Assembly (NCBI GenBank): GCA_037976565.1
Contig: CP137667.1
Coordinates: 34,639,366 to 34,703,365, forward strand
Reading direction: 5' to 3'
Length of the DNA stretch: 64,000 nucleotides
Source of the DNA: Mesocentrotus franciscanus
Lineage: Eukaryota > Echinodermata > Echinoidea > Camarodonta > Strongylocentrotidae
The translations under genes and the position numbers were made by a program. Positions 1 to 12,276 of this stretch are shown piece after piece; the first letter of the stretch is position 1; each line of letters begins with the position of its first letter. The notes beneath the pieces were generated by a model. That model saw nothing but the letters and a program-made list of their open reading frames with translations. It was not told where the DNA came from and did no database searches.

Positions 1-1478
1 CACACACACACACATGCATATTATCAACCACAGGTCCTGCAATATTGAATTCCACAAGGCACAAGGGTCTGCAAAACTTTTATAAATGGAAACACCCAGA
101 CCATTACTTTGAGGCCATTTCCTAGAAATCTATACTGCCCTGAACAGTATAACAAACAATAGAACAGAAAGTCCCTGAACTCTGCATTGTATGAGAAACA
201 AGTCATTTCTGGAGGGAGGCAGAGTATACACTCACTTTGGGTACTGGTAGAATTTTTTTTTTTAATGAAAGAAAATGAAAAAGCTAACTATTTTTCACCT
301 CTGCCAGAACTCAACCTTCTCTTTAAAGCCCCTCTGCACTAGTTTGGCCAGGAGGGATTAGAACATATAGCATGGTCAATGACAGGTGGTTATCTCATCA
401 AATCAGCTCTCAATTAACATAAGAAAAAGGGGACCATGGGGGACCAACGGTCACCGATTAGGCATTGTTTTCTATATAGATGGCAGAAGTAGCTATAAGG
501 AGTACAGTGGGGCTTTAAGTTGAATGCTGAACAGCAAGCTTGTGATCTCATCCTATTAACAGCTAGCTTCCAGAGTACTTGATGGCAAAGTGATGAAAGA
601 TGGAGCAAATTTATTCAATTAATGAACACTCCATCTTCATGTGAAGTAGCCAGGGTTCCACTTGGCAGATTTTGTCAGCAGCCAATTGTGAAAATTAACA
701 CAACATTCCAGCTTGTACATTGTTGTACATGTCTCATGTTTGTAAAATTTGGCCCAAAGGTAATGTTAGAGACATACTGTACATGTCCATGTATGTACAA
801 AATATGTCATGTATTACTGACTACAAAATCAGAAAGTAAATTCTGTTCTTACACACACAACTGTATTAATTCTCTCTAGTTTGTTTCTTTGTCTTTGTTG
901 TGTGTATGTGTGTTTGTATTGTTTTGTGTTGTTTTTAAAGACATTTGAGATTTTTGAGAGACATCATCAATAACTCCACAGGGAAATTTTTTTTTTTTCA
1001 TGTGTTAGAAAAGGTTGAATATTTTGACTGCTTTGCATCCAACCAATAAAGTCAACATGTTTTCCAAATAATATCTCGGCACTTTGTTCTTTCCTTATCA
1101 ATCGCATAAATTATTCCCTTTCTGTCACTCACTCACCCTCTTTCTTTCATACATGGAGCACACTCACCTGTAGTTCAGTCTCCTCACACATTTCAATTAA
1201 GAATATTTTCAATCAATTTACCACCACTCTTTGACGTATTCCAGACGCAAACGAACGACTCTCTTCGCTGCTACCACCTTTACCCTCTAGCCACCCACTC
1301 TAATCCAATTTTGTCATGAAAATGCTCCAAGCACTGGGTATTGGAATAATAGGCTTTTCAATTGGTAACAATAAGCTAGTTAAAAGTGCAGCAATGAAAT
1401 ATATTGTAACTGTTTGCACAGAACAATATTGTAAAACTTACAAATTATACTCACTGACCCAACCCTACAAAAATACAT

Positions 1479-1676
1479 TTATTTTTCTTGGATTGTGGCT
1501 TTTCTCTTTTCTTTCTTCAAATTTTCAATGACGTGGTTGTCGTAAAGAAGACAAAGTTCTACTTGAGCTTTTTGAACAGCAAAAGATGAAATTTCAGTAA
1601 CCCTGGGGGTAGCCTTTCCCAAGTCTACATGTATATCGAGTGCTTCATCAAACAGACAAACAACATTTAAAATGTC
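1479..1676 (-). CDS. Unassigned exon-like open frame, possible terminal exon
   Basis: After a possible acceptor (AAG before 1676) the minus strand stays open for about 65 codons to a TAA. The peptide starts DILNVVCLFDEALDIHVDLG, continues through an amphipathic, probably helical stretch, and ends in a lysine/glutamate-rich tail. It reads more like protein than the nearby frames, because residue use is balanced and there is no low complexity. I do not recognise a family. No partner exon with a matching phase was found, so chance remains likely. Confidence 0.15.
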   Translation of the reverse strand, partial: DILNVVCLFDEALDIHVDLGKATPRVTEISSFAVQKAQVELCLLYDNHVIENLKKEKRKATIQEK

Positions 1677-1946
1677 CTTATTTTTTAGACATTTTCTAGT
1701 AATATAACACTGATAATACAAACATTAAAAATATTAGCAACAACAATATTAATAATAATAAAAAATACACCATACTTATATAGCGTATATCACAAATATG
1801 TCCCTATGAGCTGTAGTGGAGAGAAGGGAAGAAAAAAGAAAAAGAACAGAGAAGAGTGAGATACATGTACGATCAGCATATTTCTGGAAGTCAACAGTTA
1901 ACAATGTTTCTAAAAAGAAAAAGTTTTAAGACTAATATACAAACTA

Positions 1947-2099
1947 CAGTCAAACCTGCTTTAGTGACCACCTGTCTACAGAGACCACATTTTTTTCCCT
2001 TGAAAATGGTTTCTCATTGAAACATGTATTAAAGGAACCTGTCTACAAAGACCACTATTTGTGTTTCCCTTGGGCGATCGCTATAGCCAGGTTTGACTG
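1947..2099. mobile_element. Short TIR element (MITE), TA-flanked, family CAGTCAAACCTG
   Basis: The left end reads CAGTCAAACCTG and the right end is its inverse, CAGGTTTGACTG. Both are directly flanked by TA, which fits a Tc1/mariner-type target duplication. The interior repeats 'accacctgtctacagagacc' and 'tctacaaagaccac', so the arms are long and degenerate. Two further copies lie at 2810 and 31692. It has no coding capacity. Confidence 0.8.
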
Positions 2100-2809
2100 T
2101 ATCACAAAAATATATTGTCTGAAGACTCTCAACCCTGCACAATGTTGATACTTTTCAAATCATATTTTGGTAGTGCATGTATCATTTCCAAACTTGTTCC
2201 CAACTTCCCTCTCCATGTAGTATTTGTCAAGGCTGACAGACATACAGAGTGCTATACAAGAACCCACTGTTATCCTAATCATTATAAGAAATTAAAGTTT
2301 TCATAGTCAGCACATTGTATACAAAAATGTTGTACAGCGAAATGCATATTTGAGCGGCGTCACTAACACAAACTCAATGAAGAATCAGCATCCCCTTGTA
2401 GGCTGAACATCTTATTTTGTACGAAAATCATATAACTGAGCGGGCCTTATCATGTGCGCGATGATGCAACCAATCACCTATTATTTTGTGTGCTTCATCA
2501 CTGTCGATGACATTACCTGATACTAAACATATGATGTCAGCTGACTTCCCCCAAACCAGTTTCTTCATACAACCTTTCTTTATACAATGTTGTAGTCTAA
2601 TATGTATGTTCCTTTTGCCATATAACGATTCTTTAAACAACACTCATAAGTTTCTGTAGTCTGAGCGTGCTTTGACACTGTTACTGTCATGTAAGCTACC
2701 CGTTTCCTCATATTATTGCAACCCAATTCCTCATTCACTCTTTGAAGGATGTTTGCTGTTTTTATACCAATCTTGCTACAATTTACAAACTACTGTACAT
2801 GTACAATTA

Positions 2810-2987
2810 CAGTCAAACCTGTCTTAATGGGCCCTCTCTATAAAGGCCACCTTTCTATATTGGTCACCAACAGCGCCTCCGTCTAGAAGGAAACGTATGT
2901 TGAACAACCTAACTCTAGAAAGGCCACCTGTCTACAGTGGCCACTTTTTGTGTTTCCTGTGGATGGCCTTAATAGACAGGATTGACT
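2810..2987. mobile_element. MITE, second copy of the CAGTCAAACCTG family
   Basis: It starts CAGTCAAACCTGTCTTAA after TA and ends with the imperfect inverse AGACAGGATTGACT before TA. The internal arms carry 'aaaggccacc' motifs in both orientations. It is 178 bp long and non-coding. Confidence 0.75.
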
Positions 2988-3829
2988 TATTTAACATTTC
3001 AATTCAAACATCTTTAGGCCTTTAGGGAGAGCTAAAATTAATCTCTTTGATAGCAGGACATCTCTGCTCCTTTGCAAACGTTATGGGGTTTTTTTCCTTG
3101 GCATTTCCAGACGGGTCAGTTTCAGTTATTGTATCGTATAATACTGTAGTACAATTGGCACAACAACAGAGGTGATGTTACACCATACTGGTCCAAATTT
3201 ACAACTGTACAGTCTGGCATTTTAGTAAACACACGGAGGCTACATTGTTATATGTAGCCTTTTACTTCAGGGCCCACAATATACATTGTACTGCATGGCC
3301 TGGAATGTGCTCAGTGTCAAACAAGTGTCAAACAAGTGGCAATATACATGTAGGCCTACATGTATATTACTGTACGTGTATTTTAGATAGTCAGTCAGGA
3401 CAAATAGGCAAGGCAGCAGTGAGTAATTAAGGTCTAAAAGAGCTCCAGATTTTTTAAAGCATCCTTGATAAAAACAAAAACAAAATATGTACATGTACAA
3501 GCATTGCAAGAAAAGATAAATTTCCTACATGTTAAAGCTAGTCTGCTTCACAGACTCTAATGCCAATACATGTACTTAGTGGAAAATACACAGGAACCAA
3601 GAACAATCTAAACCTGTCTATGAAAAGCTAAGAAGCTCTCAGGAACAGGGGGATAACTCCAGCAACAACAAAAAATGTTTAAAAAATAAATAAATGAATA
3701 TTTAAAAGCCTCTTGTTGTCTAACATATAAATATCATTTGGATGGCATACCCTAAAAGATTCTCCTTCAGCAAGAGTATAAGTTTTAAACTACGAATAAG
3801 GGCTAAGAATTGTCTTTGATATGTACACA

Positions 3830-3894
3830 TGTACAACTGTACAGTACATGTAGGCCTACATTGTACATGTACATGTACATGTACAATGTACATG
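3830..3894. repeat. Dense TACATG palindrome cluster
   Basis: The sequence is dominated by overlapping GTACATGTAC and TACATGTAGGCCTACA units, each its own reverse complement. Similar short clusters recur at about 3350, 3965, 5155, 7620, 10970, 11690 and 13590. Frames opened through these units (runs of Cys, Thr, Val and His) are artefacts of the repeat. Confidence 0.75.
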
Positions 3895-4848
3895 AGCACT
3901 AGTGCTATACATTTAGTACATGCTTGCATGTTTGAATATTTCTTAAGTTCTGTAAGCTTTGATATACATGTACATGTACAAATACATGTACAGGTAGCCT
4001 ACATGTACATTGTATGTACTAAAGGCAAGAATTAACCTTGATTAGAATGCAAGTGGTAAAAAAAGGAATATACATGTACATTGTACATTAATACTGCTGC
4101 AGTTGTGGTATTGTGTACATGTAGTGTAGAATGACCCGACTTGGCTTAGTTTAATAGTGGCAGGAGGTAAGACCCAGCATGGAACTTTCCACATAAAGAT
4201 GTCTTGAACTTTGTCAGGTCAAAGGCCACTAATACATGTAGTTGCTGAGATCGTTATCGTAGACTGGTGAACTTTGTATATGTACACTGACTGTATAGCC
4301 AGGTCTCCAGTACACAGCGATGCTGCACTGTATTGGCTGTGTGGTTTGACTGTATGGTTTGAATGGAAGGAGAATATTGTACTTTGAACGACTAATGAAG
4401 TCAGTATGGTTGGACGATTTGGTAACTGTTCATTTGTACATGCCAACTTATTGATAGTCACAACTCAACGCCGATCAGGGCTCCACATTAACCTTTTTGG
4501 AAGGGGGTTCGGATTCAACTGTTAACAATCTGAATGTAATGAGCCCTACAATTATATGAACATTTTCCAAATTTGGGGGGTTCAGGCTCAGATTTTGGGC
4601 GCCCATGTGTCCCAGGTGTCTGTTAGTGTCGAACCCTGCTGATGATAAAAATATGTTTTGATAACAGTAATACCCTGTAAAGTGTATATACTGCCTAAAC
4701 TATCCCCATAATCCACCCATACTATAGGCCCAAACCTCTGTGGAACTGTACCATGAAATCATTGCTCAACTAGTGTAAGAGGAATACCAAGTCAGTATCA
4801 CTGTAAGCAGGATATAATTTACTTACACTTGACTACATGTACATGATC

Positions 4849-4979
4849 TGGCCCGTTTCATAAAACTTGTTATCAATAACAAATGCTAAAATGCTATGAC
4901 AAATTATCTCTCAGCCAATCAGATACCAGTATTTCAATAGCTTACATGTACATGTATCCAGTATAACAGTTATTGTAAA
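4849..4979. mobile_element. Truncated MITE, related to the element at 8624
   Basis: From 'gcccgtttcataaaacttg' through the TTATCAATAACAAATGC segment this matches the reverse complement of the complete element at 8624-8771. A short TACATG-type insertion interrupts it near 4945, and the second terminus is missing. Confidence 0.6.
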
Positions 4980-5376
4980 CAAAACCTACACTGTACTGAA
5001 GCCAATTCTAACAGGTACTTTGTAAAGCTATGCTGGAGTACATGTACACTGTACACATACAATTTTTTTCTCAAATAAAGAAGCAAGTTCATGTAAGTGC
5101 TTAAAATCAAGTGTCTAATCATGAAGTACTTGAGCAAAATAGGCCACTTCATGTACAAATGTACATGTACATGTACATCCAAAGCCTTTGGATTCATTCC
5201 AATGGAAATGAGAATGAATGGCAATGAATGACAGAAGAATAATGGTCCTTTGTCTCCCACTCACAACCCAATGCATGAATGTAGGTGTGGGTATCGAATT
5301 CTTAGTCTCATCCCAGACTTTCAAAAATCAGCTGTTGCAATCACAGGTGGGTATCAGACATTGTCAAAAGCTCATA

Positions 5377-5402
5377 ATAATAATAATAATAATAATAATA
5401 AT
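5377..5402. repeat. (TAA)n microsatellite
   Basis: About eight tandem ATA/TAA units. Confidence 0.9.
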
Positions 5403-5681
5403 ATGTCTTTTTTACCTACATGTAAGTAGGGTAGGATAGCCTCATCAGTTTTAATACTGTTCTCCCTGCTGATACCGACTCTTATCTGACACCAGTTGTT
5501 GTCATTTGCTTTTGTTTTGTAACCAGTAAAGATGGACTATAATGCTTAAACTCAATGCCAGTCATGAGCTGAGCCTAACACTCTCACTCCTCTGGCTATG
5601 TAACAGCTATAGAATAGGGCTTTTGCCAATAACCATGGTTTGCAGTAGGTCCATGTTATAACCAACTCAGATATACATGTA

Positions 5682-6171
5682 CAGTATTTGCCGGCATAAA
5701 GGCCGCAGTATTTTCGGAAGAGAAAATATCAAAAAGTCTGGGTGCGGCCAATGCCCAACAACAGTAAAAAATCAGCAGTCAAAACAGCACGTATTCGTAC
5801 ATATATGTATGGGACTACAATAACTATACCTGAACAATGTTACAGGACATTTCTAGAATAACTTCACATATCTTACCGACAATTTTGTGTTTAATTGTTG
5901 ACATGAAGTTTTGTCAATCTCGTGAATAAACTTCATAACTTATTTTTCACACGAAAACTACCGGTAGATCTAGATCTACATGTACATGTAAGTTCGTGCC
6001 ATCGCTAAAGCAACCTCAATCCTAGCCCCCGCCTGCCGCCAGCTATGGCGCAATACACGACTGTATAACTGCCGCCGGAGAGGGCAGTATTTTTGTTTTT
6101 GTCTACGAAATGTCAAAATCGGGGTGCGGCCTATACGGCGCTGAGGCCCCAACGACGGCAAATACGGCGTA
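5682..6171. mobile_element. MITE, 490 bp, CCGTATTTGCCGG family, copy 1
   Basis: The left end is CAGTATTTGCCGGCATAAAG and the right end is the inverse 'ggcaaatacgg'. The interior matches the copy at 11776 along almost its whole length, including 'atcaaaaagtctggg' and 'cggcctatacggcgctg'. Copy 2 keeps clean TA flanks, suggesting a Tc1/mariner or pogo relative. The termini here are slightly mutated. Confidence 0.75.
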
Positions 6172-6249
6172 CCCTGATTTTTTTGATTTTTTTTATTTGT
6201 GTCTCTTCTGGATGGTGACATGTTGGCAGTCCCCAAACAAAACTAATCA

Positions 6250-6381
6250 GGGCCCCGTCTTACAAAGAGTTACAAAGTCCTCAAATCAATCGCAAGTTTG
6301 CAGTCTCCTATCTCTTATAGTTGCGATTGATATCAATCGCAGATAAGTTGCGATTGATATCAACTCTTTGTAACATGGGGA
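6250..6381. mobile_element. MITE with GGGCCCCGTCTTACAAAGAG terminus
   Basis: The left arm GGGCCCCGTCTTACAAAGAG pairs with the right arm CTCTTTGTAACATGGGG. Inner arms carry TGCGATTGAT and ATCAATCGCA in opposing orientation. It is about 130 bp and non-coding, in the same general class of 'gggcc' elements as 8624-8771. Confidence 0.65.
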
Positions 6382-6535
6382 CCAGATCTTCTCAATACCT
6401 GTCTGTAGAAAGTGGCACATTTAAATGTACATTTGTACACACATACTGTATGTAATTGTGGAGTGCCATGCAGGAGTGTCAAATCTGACAGACATGAGTA
6501 CAGTAGTTGAGTACAGTAGTTGAGTACTATACAAG

Positions 6536-7568
6536 CCTTAGATTAAGCAGCCAGGAGCAAGGGGCAATTTATTTTTAAAAGTTGCCCCTTGCTCACGGGG
6601 ATTTACCAGAGCAAGGGGCAATTTCTTAAGAACAAGGGGCAATTTTCCAAAAACAGATAATCATAATGACAACCAATTCAAAAAGTTAAATAAGTTCAAA
6701 GATACAATATTAATTTCATAATGGCTTTAAATTAATAGATCTACGATCAATTTAATAACTTTTTTAATCTAAGTTAATGTGATCAACAGGAAAGATTGAT
6801 TAAGAACATCAACTTGCACATTAAACAGTATTTTAAAGTAACTAAAATTATTGATGAGCAAATGAATAAATAAATCGTCGATTTCACGAACATCGAAAGT
6901 CAAAAGGACTTGCAAGTCTTTCCCAAATCGAAATCGCACCTCCACACAAACCTTCTGCCACACTCTCGGCAGAACATGAACGGTCTGTTACCGGGACTCG
7001 AATGTTTCGCGGTGGGAAGCTGGCCGGCTAGCTTTTTGCCAAAACAAAGCTAGGTCGGCTGCTGGCAAAATGAAAGTAACTACGATCGAGAACATCGTAG
7101 GTGTTCTTAACTTGTCAATAAGAGAATTCTAAATTCTATTTGAGATGAAATAATAAACTAGACTTAAAAACAAACCTTGACAGATCTCTAATGACTATTT
7201 GAATGCTTGTTTATTTCTCCATTTGACGATTTGTTTTCTTGATCCTTCGAAACATTTGTACGTACGTACGTGCGTGCGCGTGCGCCACAGCACCATCTAG
7301 CTATCTAGCGATCGCATGAACGTACGTACGTGCGCTAGCCTATATAGTAACAACAGGCGCATTTTCACTTCAAGCACTTGCGCCTCAAGAAATGCACGCA
7401 CTAAATACGAAGCTAGTAGAGTGTATTTTTTCTGTCCTAATATTTTATGGGCGCATTTTCACGGAAAACACTTGCGCCTTGCCGTCTAGTTTTAGATGAT
7501 TATGGGCGCAATTGGTGGTTTTATGAGCGCAAATTTGCGCCCTGCGCCCGCTTAATCGAAGGATTGGT
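6536..7568. mobile_element. About 1 kb element flanked by 10-bp direct repeats
   Basis: The direct repeat ACTATACAAG stands at 6526-6535 and 7569-7578. Inside it the ends pair imperfectly: CCTTAGATTAAGC on the left against GCTTAATCGAAGG on the right, the latter set in by six bases. The left subterminal region repeats 'gcaaggggcaattt' in both orientations and the right repeats 'gggcgcatttt'. No transposase frame is visible. The superfamily is uncertain; a MULE-like element would fit the duplication length. Confidence 0.5.
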
Positions 7569-8373
7569 ACTATACAAGAACCTACATTTATGTACTATCA
7601 TTACTATATACAGATGTACTGCACATGTACATGTACACTGTACATGACTGTACATGTAAGTAAGATGCCTCAAATATTCAAACTTAAATGAAGGGCACTG
7701 CACAAATTAAACCCAAAACAATATCAGCAGCTAGAAAAGAGAAAATCAAAGTCCACAATTGCATGAGATACAACTTTAAAAGCACTGATCAGCCTTCTAC
7801 TCCATAAAAACAGAGGGGAATCAAGTACCTGTATGTGAAATGAGTAATAGACTTTCAGGGATTAGCCAATTTCAAACAATTAGACCCTTTGTGCAATGTC
7901 TCCTGTTTAATTGCTATTATTAACTCAACCTTTGCTTCTTATTCCAAACACAATGCTGTTGTTGACTATTATGTAACCTGTCCTTATGTAGGCCTACAGT
8001 CCCTTGCACAGGCTCAATACATATTAAAGGCGATGCATTGTATGTACATACACACTGTAATGTGCATTGTACACAAAACCAACTAATAGTATCATAAATG
8101 AGCATGGGTGGGCCTCCATGTACATGTACGAAGTGTACATGTTTATACAGAAAAGTATTATTGTTATGCCCAGAAATTTGTCAGACAGACATTCCTTTCC
8201 TTAAACATTTTTTTTATAGAATAAAGTGCAACAAAAAATGCAGCTCAATATGGTTGGCACCTACACTGTACATGTATACCTGTATGTACAGGGAGTCAGG
8301 GTACATGTAGTATGTGTCTACTCTTGACATGCGATCCTGTCTTGTTTTCGATGGATTATTATCGTTATTACAG

Positions 8374-9301
8374 AAAAGACAAACTCACTGTTTGATTTAC
8401 TGAGAGTACTAAGAAGACAGGTAAATAATGGTGATGCTATAGGATTAATCAGTGTTCATAGTAAAGAGTGTATTGCTCCATCTTATACCTGGGGTCGACA
8501 CTACCAGATGCCCAGGATACATGGGCGCCTAAATGTCAGTAGGGACCTTTAAAATGTCAAAATTTGTACATACATGTACATGTAGGGCTCATGCATATAT
8601 TCAGACTCTAAAACTTGAAATATGGGCCCTGTTTCATAAATCTTATTATCAAGAACAAGTTACAATAACTGTTATAAGCTACTGAAATTGTGGCATTTGA
8701 TTGGCTGAGAGCAAATTTGTCATAGATATTTAGCATTTGTTATTGATAACAAGTTTTATGAAACAGGGCCCTGGACCACTTTCCAAAAAGTTAGTGTGGA
8801 GCCCTGGTAATACATACTCAAAACTTGCAATACTGAATTTTAGCAGTTTCTTATTTTCATGACTTTTAGCTCAATAGTTAAAGGTGCACAGTGCACAAGA
8901 AATCATAGCACGATGAGCTTGTCTGATACAATAAGATGTTTCGGTTCGTAAACCGGATTTCATCTTTTTTTTTCTCTCGTCTGGTGAATTGATTTATGTA
9001 CATTCTTGTATGGGACAGGGCAGAACTTGCATTCATGTTGTAGGTATAACCGGGCTTGTGCCAGTTAGAAAGATGGCTAGAATTTCACTTTTTACACCAG
9101 GTAAAATTTCATGGCATGGTTCACTCTCCTTTAAAAGACATTAGTATTCTTTCATTTAGGACTTTCTCCTGTTAGACTTTTGTTTTTACAAGACCGTTCT
9201 GCTTTCAAAATAGTGGATTTCTCTGAACTTGCTTTCTTTTTCAAACACTGTAGGGTGACGTGTTAGAAAGATTGTATCCTCATATCCATGCACTGTTATA
9301 A
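8374..9301 (+). CDS. Possible last two exons of a small death-fold adaptor (partial)
   Basis: Two short segments have matching splice signals. The first is 8374-8420 (acceptor TTATTACAG, donor GTAAAT), encoding KTNSLFDLLRVLRRQ after a split codon. The second is 9254-9301 (acceptor CACTGTAG), encoding GDVLERLYPHIHALL and then TAA. Phases agree. The joined helical peptide resembles the C-terminal helices of CARD or DED domains, where a leucine-rich helix, a short turn with Gly-Asp and another amphipathic helix are common. A 37-base segment at 4130-4166 could precede it in phase but has a poor acceptor. No start codon or complete domain was found. The match is a pattern judgement and chance is possible. 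Confidence 0.25.
8624..8771. mobile_element. MITE with GGGCCCTGTTTCATAAA termini
   Basis: The outer 18 bases are nearly perfect inverted repeats (GGGCCCTGTTTCATAAA and TTTATGAAACAGGGCCC). The inner arms, 'ttattatcaagaacaag' and 'ttattgataacaag', also pair. It is 148 bp long. A truncated relative lies at 4849-4979. Confidence 0.8.
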
Positions 9302-9540
9302 TCAAGATGAACTTGGGAAGTATTAAAGAAACAGCATCAAGTGCTCCAAGGGACTTTCATTTTATTGGCTTCATCACCTGTCCTTTATCGAGTTAGAAAG
9401 CTTTCGCTCAGACGCCTTGATGGCATTTAGGAGCCAGGCTCGATATAATAGCCTGACCCAGAGGGGAAAACAATATGCAGCTTCCATGGCTGATGGTCTG
9501 AACCTGTGAAAGTGGAAGTGGAGTGGAAATGTTGTGCATT

Positions 9541-9825
9541 CATGGGGGTGTTACACAAAGACTAAGATTGACTTTAAGTTGGACTTGACTATGGCAGGCC
9601 ATTCATGCCACTGTTTGCTCTCACCATTTACTGGCATTGGTCTCTCAAGGGATGTACAAATCATAGTCTCAAATCTACAGAATTTATATTTTTTGATAAT
9701 TCACTATTGAAGGAAAAAATAATTATCTGAAAATCATAATGGTGAGAGCAAACAGTAGCATGAAGGGCCTGCCATAATTAAGTCCAACTTAAAGTCGATC
9801 TTAGTCTTTGTGAAACAGTCCCCTG
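9541..9825. mobile_element. MITE, 285 bp, GGGGGTGTT family, copy 1
   Basis: Long arms of roughly 85 bases pair end to end. GACTAAGATTGACTTTAAGT on the left matches the inverse of ACTTAAAGTCGATCTTAGTC on the right, then 'ggtgagagcaaacagt' pairs with 'actgtttgctctcacc'. A close copy at 46268-46551 interrupts one unit of a tandem duplication. Confidence 0.8.
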
Positions 9826-9857
9826 AACTTTCAGTCCAAAGGTGGAGGTTTTGAATA

Positions 9858-10494
9858 CGTGCCTTCACGGTTGCTTCACCGCAAAGCATGCCGGGACAGA
9901 TTACTAGTACGGCAGCAGATTTTCACCTTCGCCGCGATCAGCTGTTCCATTGCCAACAACGGGATTTTTATCCGGTCGAATCAACATCATAATCTTATAC
10001 AGGATGCGTTATTCTGCAGTGATTTTCTTTCATTCCAGTATCATTTGTACAGTAAGAAACCAAAGTTTGTGATTGTGTATTGTTATGACGATCCTTCAAA
10101 AAATAAGGCTGATAATACGAAGTAAAGCGGGCTAATGAGAGTGGGTTCCTTTGTATGAATATGTAGTTCCATATGTTCAAATGTATGTGTGTGCAATTTG
10201 CGTCGGTGGTTTGCCTTTTTAAGCTGCTAAACATTTGTGTTTTTAGGTTGAAGGATCGTCATAAAAATACATAATCACAGACTTTGGTTTCTTACTGTAC
10301 AAATGATACTGGAATGAAAGAAAATCACTGCAGAATAACGGATCCTGTACAAGATTATAATTTCATGTTGATTCGACAGGATAAAAATCCCGTTGTTTGC
10401 AATGGAACAGCTGATCGCGGCGAAGGTGAAAATCTCCTGCCGTACTAGTTATCTGTCCCGGCATGCTTTGCGATGAAACAACCGTGAAGTCACG
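9858..10494. mobile_element. Foldback element, 637 bp, CGTGCCTTCACGG family, copy 1
   Basis: The ends CGTGCCTTCACGGTTG and CAACCGTGAAGTCACG are flanked by TA on both sides. The arms pair for about 240 bases each, for example 'cagctgttccattgc' against 'gcaatggaacagctg', leaving a 130-base centre. The TA flanks suggest mobilisation by a Tc1/mariner-type transposase. A nearly identical twin lies at 55966-56599. There is no coding capacity. Confidence 0.85.
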
Positions 10495-10569
10495 TATCCT
10501 TGAAAGCAGCACTAACATCCCTTGGATTTGTTGGCATGATGCAAATCCATATTTGCGGATGTGAACAGT

Positions 10570-10775
10570 TGTGGTATAGTGGTTTATTCACTTGACTCTC
10601 AATCCAAGGGTTGGCGGTTTGAATCCCAGCACGAAACTAACATCCTTTGGCAAGACATTAATCCACATTTGCCACTCTCCATCAAGATGTAAATGTGTAC
10701 CTGGCTATTGCTGGGGTAATAATAACTGCAGGACCCCCAGGAAGAACGACATTGATACTGATGAGGCTTTAGTCA
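10570..10775 (+). mobile_element. tRNA-derived SINE
   Basis: A tRNA-like head carries an A-box-like GTGGTATAGTGG and a B-box-like GGTTTGAATCC (10616-10626). A body follows with 'gcaagacattaatccacatt' and 'gccactctccatcaag'. A related body without the head occurs near 30520. Distance between boxes and the long unrelated tail argue against a functional tRNA gene. Confidence 0.6.
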
Positions 10776-10799
10776 ACAATTAAAATAATACAATTCATT

Positions 10800-11775
10800 A
10801 TTACATGTAGTATTATTAATATCATTATTTTTATACTAATATTATTATTATCATAGTCATATGATATGGTGGTGGTGGTGGTAGTAGTATACTTTTACTC
10901 CTAACCCGGCTGTAAATGGGGACCTGACATGGTAAAGTGCTACATACAGGTTGTTAGTGTAGTTAGCTACATGTACATGTACATGTAGTCAGTGATAACT
11001 GGGGTAATATTACACTGTAAAACTCTTTAATGAGTAACTTGATAAAACCATAAAAAGTATTGCTTGCCATGGTCATGAAATGTATGCTCCCCACACAGGA
11101 CAGTGCAAGTCCAGAGTTTTTGGTTATTTGGTCCCAAAAAAAATTGAATTTTTAACATGATTACTATCACAACCCAACAAAATAAAAGTTAAACTGGTAA
11201 TTCAAACAGTAAAGAAAAATTGATTACCGGTATTGGGATGCTTCAAATATAAATCTTATTCCAATTTGGTAGAAGATATTATGCTATCCTAATTGAAGAA
11301 AAGTTGCCTGATGTATGATGTACATGTACGTGTAAACATTGCGATTAAGTGATACATGTACCATAAGTATGCACACAATCCATACACAGTTTTTATCAAG
11401 TTAACTTTTGCTGACCGAAATAAACCGAGCAAATCAACCTTCACTGTACATCATGCTGTACGATAATGGAACAGGATAATGGAACAGGATAATGGAACAG
11501 GATCAATGCAGATGGCATTAAACCAGTTTTCAATGTCACAGCCTCCAATTAATCGATGCTCGACTTTACTCTGACACCCTTGACTCCATCTACAAGATAT
11601 CAAGACTGTTTTATTCTCATACACTAATTTGATTTAAAATAGTAACTGCAAAACCTTTAGTCGAACTGGGGCATGAAATACAAGTACATGTACATGTACA
11701 TGTACATGTTTATTTAGGCCAAGGATATGCTACGAATGGAAATCAATGTGCCCTATCTCTGATACGTACAGTGTA
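10800..11775. other. AT-rich intergenic sequence
   Basis: It contains (ATT)n-like tracts, TACATG palindromes, and three tandem copies of GATAATGGAACAG (with one joining base pair difference) at 11462-11504. No coding signal is seen. Confidence 0.6.
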
Positions 11776-12276
11776 CCGTATTTGCCGGCGTAAAGGCAGC
11801 AGTACTTCTGGAAAGAAAATATCAAAAAGTCTGGGTGTGGCCAATGCGCCACAACAGTCAAAAGTCGGAAATCAAAACAGCATGTATTCGTACATATGGG
11901 ACTACAATGCACAATGTACAATGGTACAGGACATTTCTAGAATAACTCCATACATCTTACCTTATATCGTATTGTTGACATTTAAGTTTTGTCAATCTCG
12001 TGAATAAACTTCATAACTACCGGTAGATCTAGATCTAAGTTCGTGCCATCGCTAAAGCAACCGCAATTCTCGCAGTCCGTGCAATACACGATCGACTGTA
12101 ACTACTGCGCCGGAGAAAAAGCTGAAATAAGACAGCATCTGGCTTGGTGCCTCGGTGTTCGCAAAAAAGCAAATCAATTTTTTTTGGGGGGGGGGTTTGT
12201 TTTGTTTGGTCTACGAAATGTCAAAATCGGGGGTGCGGCCTATACGGCGCTGCGGCCTTAACGTCTGCAAATACGG
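11776..12276. mobile_element. MITE, 501 bp, CCGTATTTGCCGG family, copy 2
   Basis: Starts CCGTATTTGCCGGCGTAAAG after TA and ends 'ctgcaaatacgg' before TA, so the target duplication is intact. The body aligns with 5682-6171. It contains a G-run and 'atcgggggtgcggcctatac'. No transposase is encoded. Confidence 0.8.

Larger units (their letters stand above)
1..8373. other. Non-genic region with dispersed repeats
   Basis: No convincing multi-exon gene is seen in this stretch. It opens with a (CA)n run at the window edge. It holds the MITE copies listed separately, many TACATGTA palindromes, and the decayed mobile element at 6.5-7.6 kb. A minus-strand open frame at 1479-1676 looks a little like a terminal exon and is listed separately. 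Between these items I see only AT-rich sequence without coding signal. Confidence 0.6.

Noticed and set aside
2428..2643. Minus-strand 71-codon frame with balanced residues
   Set aside because: No recognisable family, no splice partner in phase and no conserved motif.
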